Shown here: one piece after another, positions 39,365 through 49,135 of the stretch
Position numbering within the stretch: position 1 is the stretch's first letter
Layout: each line of letters opens with the position of its first letter
Assembly (NCBI RefSeq): GCF_000304475.1
Contig: NC_018951.1
Location: forward strand, 357,467-421,466
DNA: 64,000 nt
Origin: Kazachstania africana CBS 2517
Lineage: Eukaryota; Ascomycota; Saccharomycetes; Saccharomycetales; Saccharomycetaceae
Direction: 5' to 3'
Notes under the pieces: generated by a model
Database searches by the model: none
Told to the model about the DNA's origin: nothing
What the model saw: only the letters and a program-made list of their open reading frames with translations
Made by a program: the position numbers and the translations under genes

Positions 39365-42049
39365 TTATTTGAATGGGTTCTTCAATGGATCTATCACTTG
39401 TCCAGGCTTCGTCATGATTCGTGGTTTGATTAAATCTTGATGTGACTGCCTGGACGTCCATTCTTGTCCAATTGGCATACGTAAGGACCTTTCATATTGT
39501 TCCCTACTCTCGAATGGGAAAGGTACTGCCGATGATTGATACTTCAAATTCTTCTTATTAACTCGCTCATTGATAATAACGTTTTTCAAATTCTTATCCT
39601 TTCTCTTATCCTTTTCAACTGTACCTTTGATTTTCTTGATGAATTTTCTCTTCTTTCTAGGCTGAGCTCCAGCACCTGCCCAATCACCCCAACCAGGCAA
39701 TGTAACATCTTCTTCTTTATCATCCTCATCGATAGCAACTCTTTTCTTTTCTTCTTCGAATTCTGCCACGACATTATCACCAGCAAACGCCTCAGCAATA
39801 ACTTCTTGTTGTTTGAACATGAAACCTTGGCTCTGGTCGTCATCCTCGTCATTATTATATGGAGCAATTAGGCTTAACTTGGTGGAATCGGATAATAAAT
39901 GCTCTTCCTGATTTTCATTTAATTTGCTCTTATTTATCCTGTTTTGTTTTTCACTTTCTTTCATTATCTTTTGTGCACTCTTATTTTGTTTGGAACTATC
40001 TTTATCAACAATGGATATCTTAGATGACCTTTTTGTTGTCTTCTGTTCATCGTCACTTTCATCCAACCATGGATTTGATGACTGATTACTTTGATCTTGC
40101 TTCTTTTCTGAGCCTTTACCTTCTGGCTCACTTTCATTTCTGTCTTCTTCTTCCTCAACAATCAAAGTACCATCATTTGTAACCTTTGAATTAGCCTTCC
40201 TCAATCTATTAGTCAAAGATCTAGATGCGTCAATTTCTATTTCTTCACGTATTTTGGTCTTTTGTTCATCGTATACTTTTCTGGCTTTTAAATTTCCTGG
40301 CGTATATACTCTTCTACCTTTGTTAAGTTGAATTTGTTCACCTGTAGTTTTGGTCTCTTGATCTTCATCACTGTCGAATAAAGCAAAATCCTCTCCATTT
40401 TCTGCAGCCCTCAACCTGGCAAGTTTTTCCCTGTTAGCTTCCCTTTCTCTAGCATCAGCATTCTTCATGAAAGCCATATTCATAACTCCAGTTTTGCCTA
40501 GGTTTTCCTTCGATGATTCATCTCCAGAATCAGCATTATCTCTTTCCAAATCACTGATGTTGAGTTCAGCTTCATCATCTGAGTTTTTATCCAAGATTTT
40601 TGACCTTAGACGCTCACCTTGTCTTAACATCTCTTCCATTTCCTCTCTCGTCTCTGCATCGTTAGTCATGCCATGTTTTATCATATCTTTGGCCCATTTA
40701 GCATTCGTCTTATGTTTCAAAGTCATTCTTTCTCTAGCTCTTTGAAGGTCGTGTTCTGTGTCACTTTCATCAGAAACACCAGCCAATTCCTTGTTTCTTA
40801 ACATTTCCTTCTTTTTAATTCTGTGGTATGCCTTAGATTTAATCTTCTTTATTCTTTTAGCCTTTCTTTCTTCACGGAACATTAACTCTCTCATTAACCT
40901 CATTTCGGCTGTTCTTTTTCTCATCTCTTCTGGAGTCATCTTCGCAGTAGCCAACTCTTCAAAGGTCGATTCTTTTTGGAGGTCGACTAAATTGCTCTCT
41001 TTCAATACTTTACCAATTTTTTCTTCCAGTTCAGTTCTTGGTTCTTCAATGTTTCTTGTGAATGCAGATGATTCATTGCGGTCAGCCGCAGCATTTAAGG
41101 GGAATGAAAGGTGCTCAGCTCTTCTATTTTGCTTTACAATATCATTCCACTTATTGACTTCATCTTTAGAAATTTCGTAAGCAGCTTTTCTGTCATGTCT
41201 TTGTTGAATTCTTTGGGGTAAAGGTATATTTACAGTCGAAGATGCCTTTTTATCATCAATTAAAGACGCCTTTGCAATGATTTCTTTATCATCAATAGCG
41301 TTCATCATATCTGATAAACTTAACTTTTGAGCCCCCCCTGTAGTTGAAGCTGAAGGTAACATAAATTCATTTTCTTCACCTGTACCATAATTATCTAGTT
41401 TTTTTGAATGATTTGAAGTATCCTTTAATAATTTGGAAGTAATTGTGTTTAATTCAACATCTTCTTCATCCTCCGATATTTCATCAAAGGGATTAGCTTC
41501 CTTCTCATCCTCATCACTTTCTTCACTCTCACTTTCGCTTTCACTTTCGAAATCAGAGCTCATGTTATCTTGTAAGTTCAACTGTTGGTTGTCACTGTCA
41601 GATTCAGATTTCTTGTCATTGTTATCCGCATCCCAAACTTGAGAAAGTGGCATAAGTTCATCCTCATCAATAGAAGTATAACCAGCTTCTTCATCTAAAT
41701 CATCAGCCTCTTCACCTAATTTCTTCTTGTCACGGATAGTCTGTGAGATTTTTGAATTTAAAATATCATAATCATCATCCGAACCAAGCGCTTCATCTGA
41801 GCCTAGTTCTTCATCCTCAAAAGAGTCATTCTCTGAGCCGTGGTCCTCCTCCTCGTCTTCATTTTTCCTTGAAATTGACTTCAACAAGTTAACAACAGTT
41901 CCATTGCGACGATAGTTTTTACTAGAATTATAATCTTCGGTCTCACTTGAGGATGCGTTTTCACCCAGTTCTCTTTCAGCTAGTTCCAAAGCACTTAAGG
42001 CCCTCTTTGAACTCTTAGCTCTTACCTTTGATTTCGACTTCTTAGCCAT
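39365..42049 (-). CDS. UTP14: SSU processome component Utp14
   Basis: An 894-residue nucleolar protein (S. cerevisiae 899) of the small-subunit processome, where it activates the helicase Dhr1 in 18S rRNA maturation. The N-terminus is strongly acidic with many Glu/Asp/Ser runs. A Lys/Arg-rich centre carries RLMRELMFREERKAKRIKKIKSKAY and MSLKHK-like helices. The C-terminal hallmark LPGWGDWAGAGAQPRKKRKF and the late VPFPFESREQYERSLRMPIG are intact. Acidic and basic low-complexity runs suit an extended scaffold role. PAC and RRPE-like motifs lie just upstream of its start, typical of ribosome biogenesis genes. Confidence 0.96.
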   Translation of the reverse strand: MAKKSKSKVRAKSSKRALSALELAERELGENASSSETEDYNSSKNYRRNGTVVNLLKSISRKNEDEEEDHGSENDSFEDEELGSDEALGSDDDYDILNSKISQTIRDKKKLGEEADDLDEEAGYTSIDEDELMPLSQVWDADNNDKKSESDSDNQQLNLQDNMSSDFESESESESEESDEDEKEANPFDEISEDEEDVELNTITSKLLKDTSNHSKKLDNYGTGEENEFMLPSASTTGGAQKLSLSDMMNAIDDKEIIAKASLIDDKKASSTVNIPLPQRIQQRHDRKAAYEISKDEVNKWNDIVKQNRRAEHLSFPLNAAADRNESSAFTRNIEEPRTELEEKIGKVLKESNLVDLQKESTFEELATAKMTPEEMRKRTAEMRLMRELMFREERKAKRIKKIKSKAYHRIKKKEMLRNKELAGVSDESDTEHDLQRARERMTLKHKTNAKWAKDMIKHGMTNDAETREEMEEMLRQGERLRSKILDKNSDDEAELNISDLERDNADSGDESSKENLGKTGVMNMAFMKNADAREREANREKLARLRAAENGEDFALFDSDEDQETKTTGEQIQLNKGRRVYTPGNLKARKVYDEQKTKIREEIEIDASRSLTNRLRKANSKVTNDGTLIVEEEEDRNESEPEGKGSEKKQDQSNQSSNPWLDESDDEQKTTKRSSKISIVDKDSSKQNKSAQKIMKESEKQNRINKSKLNENQEEHLLSDSTKLSLIAPYNNDEDDDQSQGFMFKQQEVIAEAFAGDNVVAEFEEEKKRVAIDEDDKEEDVTLPGWGDWAGAGAQPRKKRKFIKKIKGTVEKDKRKDKNLKNVIINERVNKKNLKYQSSAVPFPFESREQYERSLRMPIGQEWTSRQSHQDLIKPRIMTKPGQVIDPLKNPFK

Positions 42050-42105
42050 TGTAGTATCTGGTCAGCTCTCTCTGAATTACTAGTATATTGAAAGTTCACA
42101 AGAAA

Positions 42106-42114
42106 GCTCATCGC
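42106..42114 (-). promoter_or_regulatory. PAC motif (GCGATGAGC) upstream of UTP14
   Basis: An exact PAC core, the site of Dot6/Tod6, about 57 bp upstream of the UTP14 ATG. It is paired with an RRPE-like box 10 bp further upstream, the usual arrangement for ribosome biogenesis genes. Confidence 0.82.
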
Positions 42115-42123
42115 AAATTTTTT

Positions 42124-42133
42124 AAAATTTTCA
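42124..42133 (-). promoter_or_regulatory. RRPE-like motif upstream of UTP14
   Basis: Reads TGAAAATTTT on the UTP14 strand, one A short of the full rRNA-processing element TGAAAAATTTT bound by Stb3. Its closeness to the PAC motif supports function. Confidence 0.65.
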
Positions 42134-42265
42134 TATTGGCAATAGTTTTTCCAGTATACCGCGAAGGGAAATAGCGTCCCAATTAGGAAATCACTCTATA
42201 AGGAAGTATAATATACATAGATTCAAGTACATAGAATAATTGGTAAATATCAGTCTAGGACCTAA

Positions 42266-42819
42266 CTAAGCCTGGGTTGAAGCTTGGGTTGCACGGTCAT
42301 GGTGCAGCTTGATGGCAGTTTGTCTTATTTGATTCTCGATTGCCATGGATGATTGTGATTTCTCTTTGATAATATTTTGGATCTGGATGGATTCCTGGTT
42401 GAGCTTGTCCACCTTCTTCTGGTAGAATGCAACAGCTTCTTCTGCATTTTTCTCTACGTAATAGCCTGTACCTATATCTACCATAAATTTGGAGTTATCT
42501 TTGATTGTACCAGAAATGTACAATGAAGCAGACGCAGGAATCAGAAGTGGTTGTTCGTTGTTTTCTGGCTTGGATATAGACTTGACATCAGCTATGCATT
42601 CTATGAACTTATTCTTGGCGACTACTAAAGCCTGTAGTGACTGAGAAAAATGCTGCAATTCCTGATCAAACTGTTGTTTGACAGCATTAAGTTGTTCGGG
42701 ATTCAATTGGGATAGATCAACTATCGGAAAAGATCCATAATAATGGGAGCGCTGTTAGTATCACGAATAGACATTATGGTACCTCCTTTTTAAACATACA
42801 TACTTTTCTGTGAGGACAT
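42266..42819 (-). CDS. GIM5: Prefoldin subunit 5 (Gim5), one intron
   Basis: Spliced CDS on the minus strand: exon 1 is 42804-42819 (MSSQK plus one base) and exon 2 is 42266-42720, giving 156 residues. The joined start [22 protein letters not shown] matches S. cerevisiae Gim5 nearly residue for residue; that gene also has an intron here. Prefoldin is a hexameric chaperone that hands nascent actin and tubulin to the CCT chaperonin. Two coiled-coil helices flank a beta-hairpin core, [20 protein letters not shown] and [12 protein letters not shown] long open frame begins only inside exon 2, so naive ORF calling would miss the first exon. RAD10, which follows GIM5 in S. cerevisiae, is absent. Confidence 0.94.
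42721..42803 (-). other. GIM5 spliceosomal intron
   Basis: An 83-nt minus-strand intron with donor GTATGT ending at 42803, branch point TACTAAC at 42754-42760 (read as GTTAGTA on plus) and acceptor TAG at 42721-42723. It interrupts the ATT codon after MSSQK. Confidence 0.93.
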
Positions 42820-42976
42820 CCTTGTACGCTGATCTGTCCAACGTTTACAATTGAAGAGACCATGAATTACAAATTGCTTTCAATATATCGAATAGGCCGA
42901 ATAGTGAAAAAAAAAATCAGTTCACACCTAAAATGATGAGTCTATCAAATATTTAATTACACATTACACATAATAT

Positions 42977-44521
42977 CTATTTTAGGAGATCGGTCCCATG
43001 TTTGTTCCCATCTTTTGTCATTTTGGCACTCTTGGAACCAAATTGAATGGCTCGTTTTGGTTCAGTACTAATCCCTCCAAGATGTAATATGTCTGATGCC
43101 ACTTTTCTTAAGATTAATTTATTAACTTTATAGTTTATCGGTATCTCTTGTGTCGAAAATTGAACAACATTGTGATCCAAAAATGGATATCTGACTTCAA
43201 CACCATTGGAAGCGATCACTTTATCATCACGATTCAGATTTCTGTCATGAATATTGTTAATCTGACCAGTGAGTTCGGCAGATAACTCTTCTAAAGACCG
43301 ATTCACAAATTTATGATACCCACCGTACAATTCATCCGCACCTAAACCACTAAACAGTACAATACCTTTCCTTTGGTATGGTATTTCGTCACGTGTAACA
43401 TCATCAACAATAAATCCGGACCCTCTTGAGGCAAAGAAGAAGGCAATGGCAATCGATAAATCCATTTCTGTTTGTTTGGGGTACATCAAATTTATCACTG
43501 TTGGTCTATATTTCAAGTATTCTTCATAGGGAATATCGATGTATACTAGTTTGATATCGATGTCCGGATATAAACCCTTCAAAACCTCACTACTTGATAT
43601 CGCCAGCTTTCTGTCAGGCACATCCTTAGGTAGCATTCCTATCCTTGGGTTTTCAAATCCTACAGTTAGAAGTTCTACCGTAGTATTGGGATTAAATATT
43701 CTAAGCTGTTCACAAATTAGTGCAACGAGAACTGAACAATCCAACCCACCAGAAAAGAGTACCGAGATGGGAGAGCTCTCAATATGTAATGGGTGAATAG
43801 ACGTCACTCTCTTAGAAACGGATTCATTTAGTACCGTATAAAGTTTTTCTTTCATGCTGTCTAAAGTTTCCATATTCTCATCAATTAAGTCGACTACTTC
43901 GTATTGTCTTTGTATGATTTTTGAATGCTCAGAGATTGTTCTTTCATTAAGATCGAATATATATATAACACCACCAAGACAGTTTTCGAAACCCTCAATA
44001 TTTCCCGTACAGCTTGCCACATAAAGTCCATTAGTGGTATCCATTTTAAAACATAAGCTCCTTTTCCCGATGGAATCTCTGCCAAAGTATATTTTAGTTT
44101 CTCTAAGATCGTATATAGTATAAGCAAACTCACCATCTAACTGAGTTAAAGTATGAATAACATCAGTGCTCGAACTCAAAAGAGATGCTATGAACTGCGT
44201 ATCATTTTGATCCTGCTTGATTTCCTTATTGTAAAGTTCACCATTAAATTGCAGCACGTATCTGTCTTCAACACATAAACTTTGCTTTGTGAAAGGTAAT
44301 CTTAATGCCAGAACAGAAGAAAACCAGGCTGTATGATACTTTTCTGATAACCTTAACGAGGAATAATTAGGTCCCCTGTTAGCAATATGAGGTATGATAG
44401 CATTAAAAATTTCAGACGTTCCATTACTTTCGTCTACTGAGATACATTCGTCTTCATTGAATTCGAGGAACCTGTCTTCATGGACTATATTTGGATTATA
44501 ATGCAACAGAATACCACACAT
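42977..44521 (-). CDS. Asparagine-synthase-like protein (YML096W orthologue)
   Basis: A 514-residue protein with an N-terminal class II glutamine amidotransferase domain. Cys2 in MCGILLHYNP is the nucleophile, after removal of Met. A C-terminal asparagine-synthase-type ATP pyrophosphatase domain includes the P-loop VLFSGGLDCSVL and the later LFSGLGADELYGGYHKF. Both catalytic halves look intact, so an active amidotransferase is possible. The natural substrate of S. cerevisiae YML096W (525 residues) is not established. It differs from true asparagine synthetases Asn1/Asn2 by the overall sequence and its divergent centre. It is placed after GIM5, as in S. cerevisiae, and is divergent from ERO1. 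Confidence 0.9.
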   Translation of the reverse strand: MCGILLHYNPNIVHEDRFLEFNEDECISVDESNGTSEIFNAIIPHIANRGPNYSSLRLSEKYHTAWFSSVLALRLPFTKQSLCVEDRYVLQFNGELYNKEIKQDQNDTQFIASLLSSSTDVIHTLTQLDGEFAYTIYDLRETKIYFGRDSIGKRSLCFKMDTTNGLYVASCTGNIEGFENCLGGVIYIFDLNERTISEHSKIIQRQYEVVDLIDENMETLDSMKEKLYTVLNESVSKRVTSIHPLHIESSPISVLFSGGLDCSVLVALICEQLRIFNPNTTVELLTVGFENPRIGMLPKDVPDRKLAISSSEVLKGLYPDIDIKLVYIDIPYEEYLKYRPTVINLMYPKQTEMDLSIAIAFFFASRGSGFIVDDVTRDEIPYQRKGIVLFSGLGADELYGGYHKFVNRSLEELSAELTGQINNIHDRNLNRDDKVIASNGVEVRYPFLDHNVVQFSTQEIPINYKVNKLILRKVASDILHLGGISTEPKRAIQFGSKSAKMTKDGNKHGTDLLK

Positions 44522-44761
44522 TATGTGGTGAAATCTAACCCTTCTACGCTCATTATAATCTGACTGTTAACTAAGCAAATTAGGTCATTAATTGCTTTAT
44601 GAAAAAAAAATTATGAACCTATGCGATGAGCTTACATTGCCATTTCAAGAGCCTAAGCGACAGAGTGAATTTACCCTTTAAATGGATGGGAAATGTAACT
44701 AAAATATAACCAATGTAAAACATTAATAGCTCCAATCAAGATAGTATCAAGGTGACATAAT

Positions 44762-46087
44762 ATGTTGAGCTCAATTGTCTTCTATTTAGTTTGGACCTTG
44801 CCATTTGTTACAGGCAAATTATTTGGGATCTGCCCAAAGGAAGAAATTGCATGCCTTTCAAAGGTCACGATAGGCCAGATAGATTATATCAATGAGCGTA
44901 TTAGAGAGGACTTGCTTTCCTTAGTGAACACTAATTTCTTTAAGTACTTCAAAATCGATATGAACAAAAAATGTGAGTTCTTTGACAATAAAAAGGAATC
45001 ATTATGCTTCAGTAGGTCGTGTACGCTCAATGTAGTAGAAGATTGGGGTAGTTTGCCTGAATTTTGGCAACCTGAAGTTCTTGGTGGATTTGAAAAATCA
45101 TCTACAGAAGATGTGGATACACATTCGGATGAGTGTGCCTTCTTAGATGAGCTTTGTTTCAGAGAACAGAATTTATATGAAGTTAATGATATCAATTATT
45201 GTGATATCAATGATATAATGGATAATAAGAATTCGGTCCTGATTGATCTCACACAAAACCCAGAAAGATTCACCGGGTATGGTGGTAATCAATCTTTACA
45301 AATTTGGTCAAGTATCTATAAGGAAAATTGCTTTGAATGCAATGAAACAGAAGGCTGTATCGCGAAAGAAATATTTTTCAAGCTAATTTCTGGCTTCCAT
45401 TCCTCAATAACGACGCATGTTTGTAATTACCATTTGAATACAGTTAGTGGAAACTGGGAACCAAACATCTTTCTTTTCATTTCCAGTTTTCTAATATTTC
45501 CCGACAGGATTAGGAATGTGTATTTCAACTATGCGTTAGTGTCAAAGGCCATAATGAAAATTGCACCATACATGGAGCATATAGAATTTTGTGAGGACAT
45601 GGACCCCAGTGGGGATGTCAAACTTAAAATTGAAAAAATTGTATCACAATTAGAAAATGATGATATCTTTAACGAAGAAATTGTTTTCCAGAATAAGCTA
45701 ACGTCAGAACTGAAAACTGATTTTAGAAACCGGTTCAAAAACGTAACGAAAATAATTGACTGCATCCAGTGTGAAAAGTGTAAGTTATGGGCTAAAGTTC
45801 AAACAACAGGCTATGCAACAAGTCTAAAACTTTTGTTTGAACTAGACCAATTGAGTGACAGTGAAAAACAAAATCTGGTTAACAAATTAACAAAATATGA
45901 GTTGATTGCTTTATTTAATACTTTCAATAGATTATCAAGTGCAATTGAGGCCATCAACAAATTTGGGTTGATGTATGAAGAAGAGAAAACCAAGTCGAGA
46001 AGACTGTTATACGGACAAGAACTCCTAGGAGATATTTCAGGAAGTTGGAAATTCCTTGAAAATTTTTGTTTTAGTTTGTTTTCCTAG
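44762..46087 (+). CDS. ERO1: ER thiol oxidase Ero1, short C-terminus
   Basis: A 441-residue flavoprotein thiol oxidase. Ero1 passes oxidising equivalents from oxygen through FAD to protein disulfide isomerase. A signal peptide fills the first 18 or so residues (MLSSIVFYLVWTLPFVTG). The shuttle cysteines are Cys82 and Cys87 in LCFSRSC. The flavin-proximal CxxC is Cys337/Cys340 in CIQCEKCKLW. FAD-binding segments NPERFTGYGGNQS, SGFHSSITTH and QTTGYATSLKLLFE are intact. The protein stops soon after the last core helix, whereas S. cerevisiae Ero1 has 563 residues with a long tail tied to membrane association. The last residues form a hydrophobic FLENFCFSLFS end. It is not next to ARG81 in S. cerevisiae (YML130C). 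Confidence 0.93.
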   Translation: MLSSIVFYLVWTLPFVTGKLFGICPKEEIACLSKVTIGQIDYINERIREDLLSLVNTNFFKYFKIDMNKKCEFFDNKKESLCFSRSCTLNVVEDWGSLPEFWQPEVLGGFEKSSTEDVDTHSDECAFLDELCFREQNLYEVNDINYCDINDIMDNKNSVLIDLTQNPERFTGYGGNQSLQIWSSIYKENCFECNETEGCIAKEIFFKLISGFHSSITTHVCNYHLNTVSGNWEPNIFLFISSFLIFPDRIRNVYFNYALVSKAIMKIAPYMEHIEFCEDMDPSGDVKLKIEKIVSQLENDDIFNEEIVFQNKLTSELKTDFRNRFKNVTKIIDCIQCEKCKLWAKVQTTGYATSLKLLFELDQLSDSEKQNLVNKLTKYELIALFNTFNRLSSAIEAINKFGLMYEEEKTKSRRLLYGQELLGDISGSWKFLENFCFSLFS

Positions 46088-46486
46088 TTTTGACTAAATA
46101 TACGCTATTTAACACATATACTCAAACTATAGTATGTCTAAGTTCTCTATTTCCTGCCCATAAAGTCTGGCGTTAGTAACATTTACCAACCCCAGTTCCC
46201 ACGTATTATCATTATTCTATTCAGTTCACATTGATATGAGACTTATACTTTATTTTTTGTTGGCATTAAAGCCTCAAGAATACTTGAATATCTCTTAATG
46301 CCATTCAAATTTCATCTCATCTTAAAATAATTCTTGGTCTTCCATCTTTATTACCGATTCAAATCTTCGGCCGCATTTTTAGCAGTATGCCGTCATTGGA
46401 AACAGCAATGAAGTTAAAATTTCATTTTATTGAAGGTGAGCCTCACTCATCTTTCAAAGCTACAGTGATAAAATAAATTAATCTTA
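46088..46486. promoter_or_regulatory. ERO1 terminator and ARG81 upstream region
   Basis: A 399-bp AT-rich spacer with no recognisable gene. VPS9 and TAF13, expected here from S. cerevisiae order, are absent. I could not identify an unfolded-protein or arginine-control element with confidence. Confidence 0.5.
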
Positions 46487-49135
46487 ATGAGTTCTACTTA
46501 TTCTATTAACAAGAGGAGCAGGATCCAAAGAGCCAAAACATTCACTGGTTGCTGGACGTGTAGAGCGCGCAAGGTTAAATGTGATTTGACTCGACCAAGT
46601 TGTACAAGATGTGAGAGATCTGGTTTAAAATGTGGTGGTTATGATATTAAACTCCGTTGGTCCAAGCCCGTATGGTTTAATGAATATGGTATTCAAATTT
46701 CAACTGCTAGTAATAATCGTAAGAACGTAAACGAAATGTCGCCTTCACCAGTCAGTGGTATAAATGAAGAAAACAACCAATACCAGAGAAGGAATATCAG
46801 TTTTGTCAAATACAAGGAGGAATATGTATTTCATGAAGATATGGACGACGAATTGAGTATGCTGCATGCACCCCCTGCCGATAAAATAGAAGATAACAAG
46901 ACGTGGATTATCAAGAAGTTTGGTGTATTCAAAGGTTGCGATAATGATAAAGCCAACCAAATTACAAAGAAAAGAAAGAAATCTGCCACAAGTGAGACTC
47001 CGTCTCAAAGAAATGAATGTAGCGGAGCAGATGATGAAGATACCGAACATTTGTCATTAAATAGTTTTGCCGCATCAGAATCAAGTGAAAATCTTGGAGC
47101 CAATAAAAATGATAACAAAGTGGATCATTATGATCGGCGGCTCGAATTAGAGGATAGTCTTCCGAAATCCGGTGGTGGAATAGTTGGATTTGAATGGCTC
47201 TTTCCTGAATTGTTAGATGATGTGATTATTTCAGCGTTGGCCCTTCAAAGAGGAACTGAAGGGATAGTAGAAGATAGATATTCGACTGATGGTATTTCAT
47301 TTCTTCCAAGTAAGGTCTCTACGGTAACAGCACTATCGAGCGATCAATATCGTAGTCAATTGCCGTCAGGAGCACCTGATGCTCGGAACGCCAGTGATAA
47401 TCAAGATCCATTGCAGGAAACTTTGGAGGGTTTTTTTACCAGGCCACTTCAACAAGACAATCGTTATAATTTGAGTTTGGAGCCATCTTCTGTATCTATG
47501 GTAGAGATTGGAAAAGATTTTCCTAGCCAGGAAGGAGTAAGTGTGAAGGAATCGAAGGCTTCAGTCTCTCCCAACTTAATTGTCGCAAGAACAATGACTG
47601 ATATTTTTTGTACCAACCTCAAAACTGGGCAGATTGTAAATTACATAGGAAATGTTATTCCTTCTTTAAAAGCTGAAAACAACAAATTACGTACTCATGC
47701 ATTAGCGAGCCATCTTATGAAGTTTTATGTGAAACATGTGGCCAGGTTGATGCCCGCTGTTGCTGTAAAACAAAATATTTGGCAGACGATATACCTCCCC
47801 AGGGCATTACAAGCTCTAGGAGAACTGATGACCCTGGGCAAAACATCTAATTCAAAAAATTGCATGCTAAACACGTTGCTTGCCCTGTCATGTTTTGCTT
47901 TGCAAAAAAATTACGTGAATGATCCTACAATACGAGGTTTCTTTTTAAATTTGGGTATAGAACTACGGAATCAGGCGGATAACTTTTTAATGTTGTGTCT
48001 TAAAGTTGAGCAACCCCAAGAGAAATATAAAGAAGTGTTAACCTCTCTTATGGCTATAAATTATGTTGATGTTGTGTGGGGAATCGTTAGCAAATATCAA
48101 CCTTACCTAAACATCTGTGGAGACATTATACAAAGGAGAATGCAGCTGAAGCCCCATTTATCTGAAAAAGCAAAGGCCCTTCATGAGACTCTGGCATTCT
48201 CAAAAATAGTCCAAGACAGTACTACATTTGATGATGTTCATGATAACGAAATTATGTTCAAAGCTGATAAGGATCAGACACAATTTACTACCCCTGGCAC
48301 AGAACATGATGAGTCTCTTCTTGTAAAAAACTCAACAAAAAAGAATATCGGTACGAAAAGTTCTGGCAGATGTGATATTGAACTATCTCTAGGGCACTTG
48401 GAAGCTAATGATAAAATGTTAACTGAGCCTGGTTCCTTGAAGCAAGACAAAAAAGAAAAGTCCTCTTTTTTTACAACTTTAGCGAGCGAAATATTCTTGA
48501 CTACCAGTCAGAATCGTAGGCAGGGATATATTTCAGATTCATTACCAAATTCTTTGTTACTTCTCTTCTCCGACTGCGTAATGATTGTGAGGCACATTGT
48601 ATACTTTGACAAAAGAAGTATCTCAATACCCAAAGAATTCAGTAATATTATTGGGGATTATGAAAAGAAGTTAATGAAGTGGAAGCCTGATTGTAATTTT
48701 TATAAAGACACCAGCACAAAAACTTTCATTAGCGACAAAGCAGAAGGAATATATCATCATACAATGAGCTTTTATAATGGTCTCCTGATATATTACTTCT
48801 CATTGGTGAGACATTTAACAGATGAGTCTCTTCAGCCCTATGTTGTACGAGTATTAAGTCATCTAAAGTCATTGAATGAAATAACTGAGGAAAAAGCTTT
48901 GATTATATCAACCTCTGTCTGGCAGGGATTTATTGCTGGCTGTTCCTGTATTTCACCAGAAGTACAAAACGACTTCAAGGACTGGGCTACTAGACTGGGA
49001 TCATCCGGTATAGGGTCCTACTGGGGGTTAAGACAAATTATGTACGAGGTTTGGCGAAGAAAGCAAAATGGTAAAGAGGGTGCTACTTGGTTTTCTCTGC
49101 AGAAAGAAATGAAAATAATTTTGCTGTTATTATAG
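46487..49135 (+). CDS. ARG81: Zn2Cys6 arginine-control regulator Arg81
   Basis: An 882-residue fungal zinc-cluster regulator (S. cerevisiae Arg81 880). With Arg80, Mcm1 and Arg82 it senses arginine and controls arginine synthesis and use. The binuclear zinc cluster uses Cys22, 25, 32, 39, 42 and 49 in CWTCRARKVKC and CTRCERSGLKC. The flanking GGYDIKLRWSKPVWFNEYG is specific to Arg81 and decides the identity. A fungal-specific transcription-factor domain follows (about residues 380 onward), for example SHLMKFYVKHVARLMPAV. It ends with WATRLGSSGIGSYWGLRQIMYEVW. This is the last conserved gene before the gene-poor right arm. Confidence 0.95.
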   Translation: MSSTYSINKRSRIQRAKTFTGCWTCRARKVKCDLTRPSCTRCERSGLKCGGYDIKLRWSKPVWFNEYGIQISTASNNRKNVNEMSPSPVSGINEENNQYQRRNISFVKYKEEYVFHEDMDDELSMLHAPPADKIEDNKTWIIKKFGVFKGCDNDKANQITKKRKKSATSETPSQRNECSGADDEDTEHLSLNSFAASESSENLGANKNDNKVDHYDRRLELEDSLPKSGGGIVGFEWLFPELLDDVIISALALQRGTEGIVEDRYSTDGISFLPSKVSTVTALSSDQYRSQLPSGAPDARNASDNQDPLQETLEGFFTRPLQQDNRYNLSLEPSSVSMVEIGKDFPSQEGVSVKESKASVSPNLIVARTMTDIFCTNLKTGQIVNYIGNVIPSLKAENNKLRTHALASHLMKFYVKHVARLMPAVAVKQNIWQTIYLPRALQALGELMTLGKTSNSKNCMLNTLLALSCFALQKNYVNDPTIRGFFLNLGIELRNQADNFLMLCLKVEQPQEKYKEVLTSLMAINYVDVVWGIVSKYQPYLNICGDIIQRRMQLKPHLSEKAKALHETLAFSKIVQDSTTFDDVHDNEIMFKADKDQTQFTTPGTEHDESLLVKNSTKKNIGTKSSGRCDIELSLGHLEANDKMLTEPGSLKQDKKEKSSFFTTLASEIFLTTSQNRRQGYISDSLPNSLLLLFSDCVMIVRHIVYFDKRSISIPKEFSNIIGDYEKKLMKWKPDCNFYKDTSTKTFISDKAEGIYHHTMSFYNGLLIYYFSLVRHLTDESLQPYVVRVLSHLKSLNEITEEKALIISTSVWQGFIAGCSCISPEVQNDFKDWATRLGSSGIGSYWGLRQIMYEVWRRKQNGKEGATWFSLQKEMKIILLLL

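Noticed and set aside
39536..41642. Several Ser/Leu-rich plus-strand frames opposite UTP14
   Set aside because: Antisense shadows of acidic and lysine-rich codons in UTP14.
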